Shown here: one piece after another, positions 22,468 to 22,975 of the stretch
How the letters are laid out: each line of letters begins with the position of its first letter
How positions within the stretch are numbered: position 1 is the stretch's first letter
Origin: Cyanobacteria bacterium K_DeepCast_35m_m2_023
GTDB lineage: Bacteria > Cyanobacteriota > Cyanobacteriia > PCC-6307 > Cyanobiaceae
Reading direction: 5' to 3'
Assembly: GCA_016882345.1 (NCBI GenBank)
Contig: VGQR01000002.1
Span: 1-22,975, forward strand
DNA length: 22,975 nt
Made by a program: the position numbers and the translations under genes
The notes under the pieces: generated by a model
What the model saw: the letters and a program-made list of their open reading frames with translations, nothing else
Told to the model about the DNA's origin: nothing
The model's database searches: none

Positions 22468-22975
22468 TTAGTCCGCCGAGGCGAAGCGAATGTCGAGACT
22501 GCGCAGGTAGGTTTTGAGGCCGGCGTCCTGAATCGGCAGCAGGTAAGCGCAGCGCTTACCCTCGTTGACATGGGCATGCCAATGGCCTGGAGGTGTGATG
22601 AAGGCTCCGCCCGCGTTCCAGTCGATCCGCTTCGGGTTGCGAATGCTGCCGTCGCTGTTGAGCTCGGTGCCCACCAAGGTGTAACAGCCTTCAGGGCAGT
22701 CAATGATCAGGTCGAGGGCGACCGATTGATGGCGGTGCGGTGCCTGGGTCGCTCCGGCGGGCACCATTCCGTACATGGCCCAGAGCACGTGGGTCACCGT
22801 GCGAGTTTGGGGCAGCTCGCGATTGCCGAGCAGCAGGCTGAGCCGGTTGCTGCGCTCGCTGCCCGGTTCAGCGGCAAGCCGTGACAGTTCCTGTTTCAGC
22901 CAAGTTCCCGGGTAAAGGGTGATGTCAAAGCGCGCTGTGCTCGGCTTTGCACCCAGGTACTGCAGCAGCGGTGCG
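22468..22975 (-). CDS. cupin (gentisate dioxygenase-like bicupin), 3' portion
   Basis: The frame is open from the right edge to TAA at 22468, giving the C-terminal 168 or so residues. The C-terminal cupin has the metal-binding pattern APHRHQSVAL followed by TPPGHWHAHVNEG, and ends with LPIQDAGLKTYLRSLDIRF. The spacing and wording resemble gentisate 1,2-dioxygenase-like bicupins. Upstream sequence (FDITLYPGTWLKQELSRLAA...LWAMYGMVPAGATQ) continues without a start, so the N-terminal cupin lies beyond the window. Substrate cannot be called. A GTG at 22797 is internal, not the true start. It converges with the protease gene with only 15 bases between them. Confidence 0.75.
   Translation of the reverse strand, partial: APLLQYLGAKPSTARFDITLYPGTWLKQELSRLAAEPGSERSNRLSLLLGNRELPQTRTVTHVLWAMYGMVPAGATQAPHRHQSVALDLIIDCPEGCYTLVGTELNSDGSIRNPKRIDWNAGGAFITPPGHWHAHVNEGKRCAYLLPIQDAGLKTYLRSLDIRFASAD

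Overview
The window is chromosomal DNA from a GC-rich cyanobacterium, most likely a picocyanobacterium of the Synechococcus/Cyanobium type. It encodes the oxygen-dependent chlorophyll cyclase AcsF, a photosystem II small subunit (Psb30/Ycf12), Ycf20, a Zam-type RNB protein and several small proteins of cyanobacterial type. Genes are packed tightly with short or overlapping junctions. There are no rRNA or tRNA genes, insertion sequences, phage genes or CRISPR arrays, so this looks like core genome rather than an island.

Left part (1-4075). The 5' end of a minus-strand gene (tentatively mfd) leaves the left edge. A membrane-anchored putative zinc metallopeptidase (176-910) and an uncharacterised minus-strand protein (894-1634) converge and overlap. 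Across a short divergent region with a 12-bp palindrome, a plus-strand unit starts: a TerC-family membrane protein, a four-cysteine DUF6464-like protein, a protein with an N-terminus resembling CTP-type riboflavin kinases, and a small four-cysteine protein.

Middle part (3757-14315). Twelve consecutive genes lie on the minus strand. In transcription order they are: a YkgJ-type cysteine-cluster protein; two half-size GDT1/UPF0016 cation transporters; zam; ubiX; a two-TM protein; a DUF2996-like protein; acsF; tldD; pmbA; fmt; and a 77-residue protein. Many junctions overlap by 1-4 bases. The block combines metal handling, flavin cofactor synthesis, chlorophyll synthesis, peptide processing by TldD/PmbA and initiator-tRNA formylation.

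Right part (14316-22975). psb30 converges on recJ. Divergent from recJ is a plus-strand unit of a CbbY-like HAD phosphatase, ycf20 and a D-glycerate 3-kinase gene. The kinase gene is interrupted by an in-frame TGA exactly where its family has Trp in the EGW motif. rpmF (L32) and an ftsH lacking the usual first membrane segment are divergent. A secreted or membrane-anchored trypsin-like protease with a Pro/Ala linker and a TPR-like tail follows, then a bicupin-like gene that runs off the right edge.

No clearly new multi-gene system is evident. The most interesting points are the interrupted glycerate kinase, the active-site-dead RNB protein Zam in a photosynthesis neighbourhood, the tandem half-transporters, the unusual FtsH N-terminus, and two uncharacterised families with readable folds (the HExxH protein and the riboflavin-kinase-like protein).
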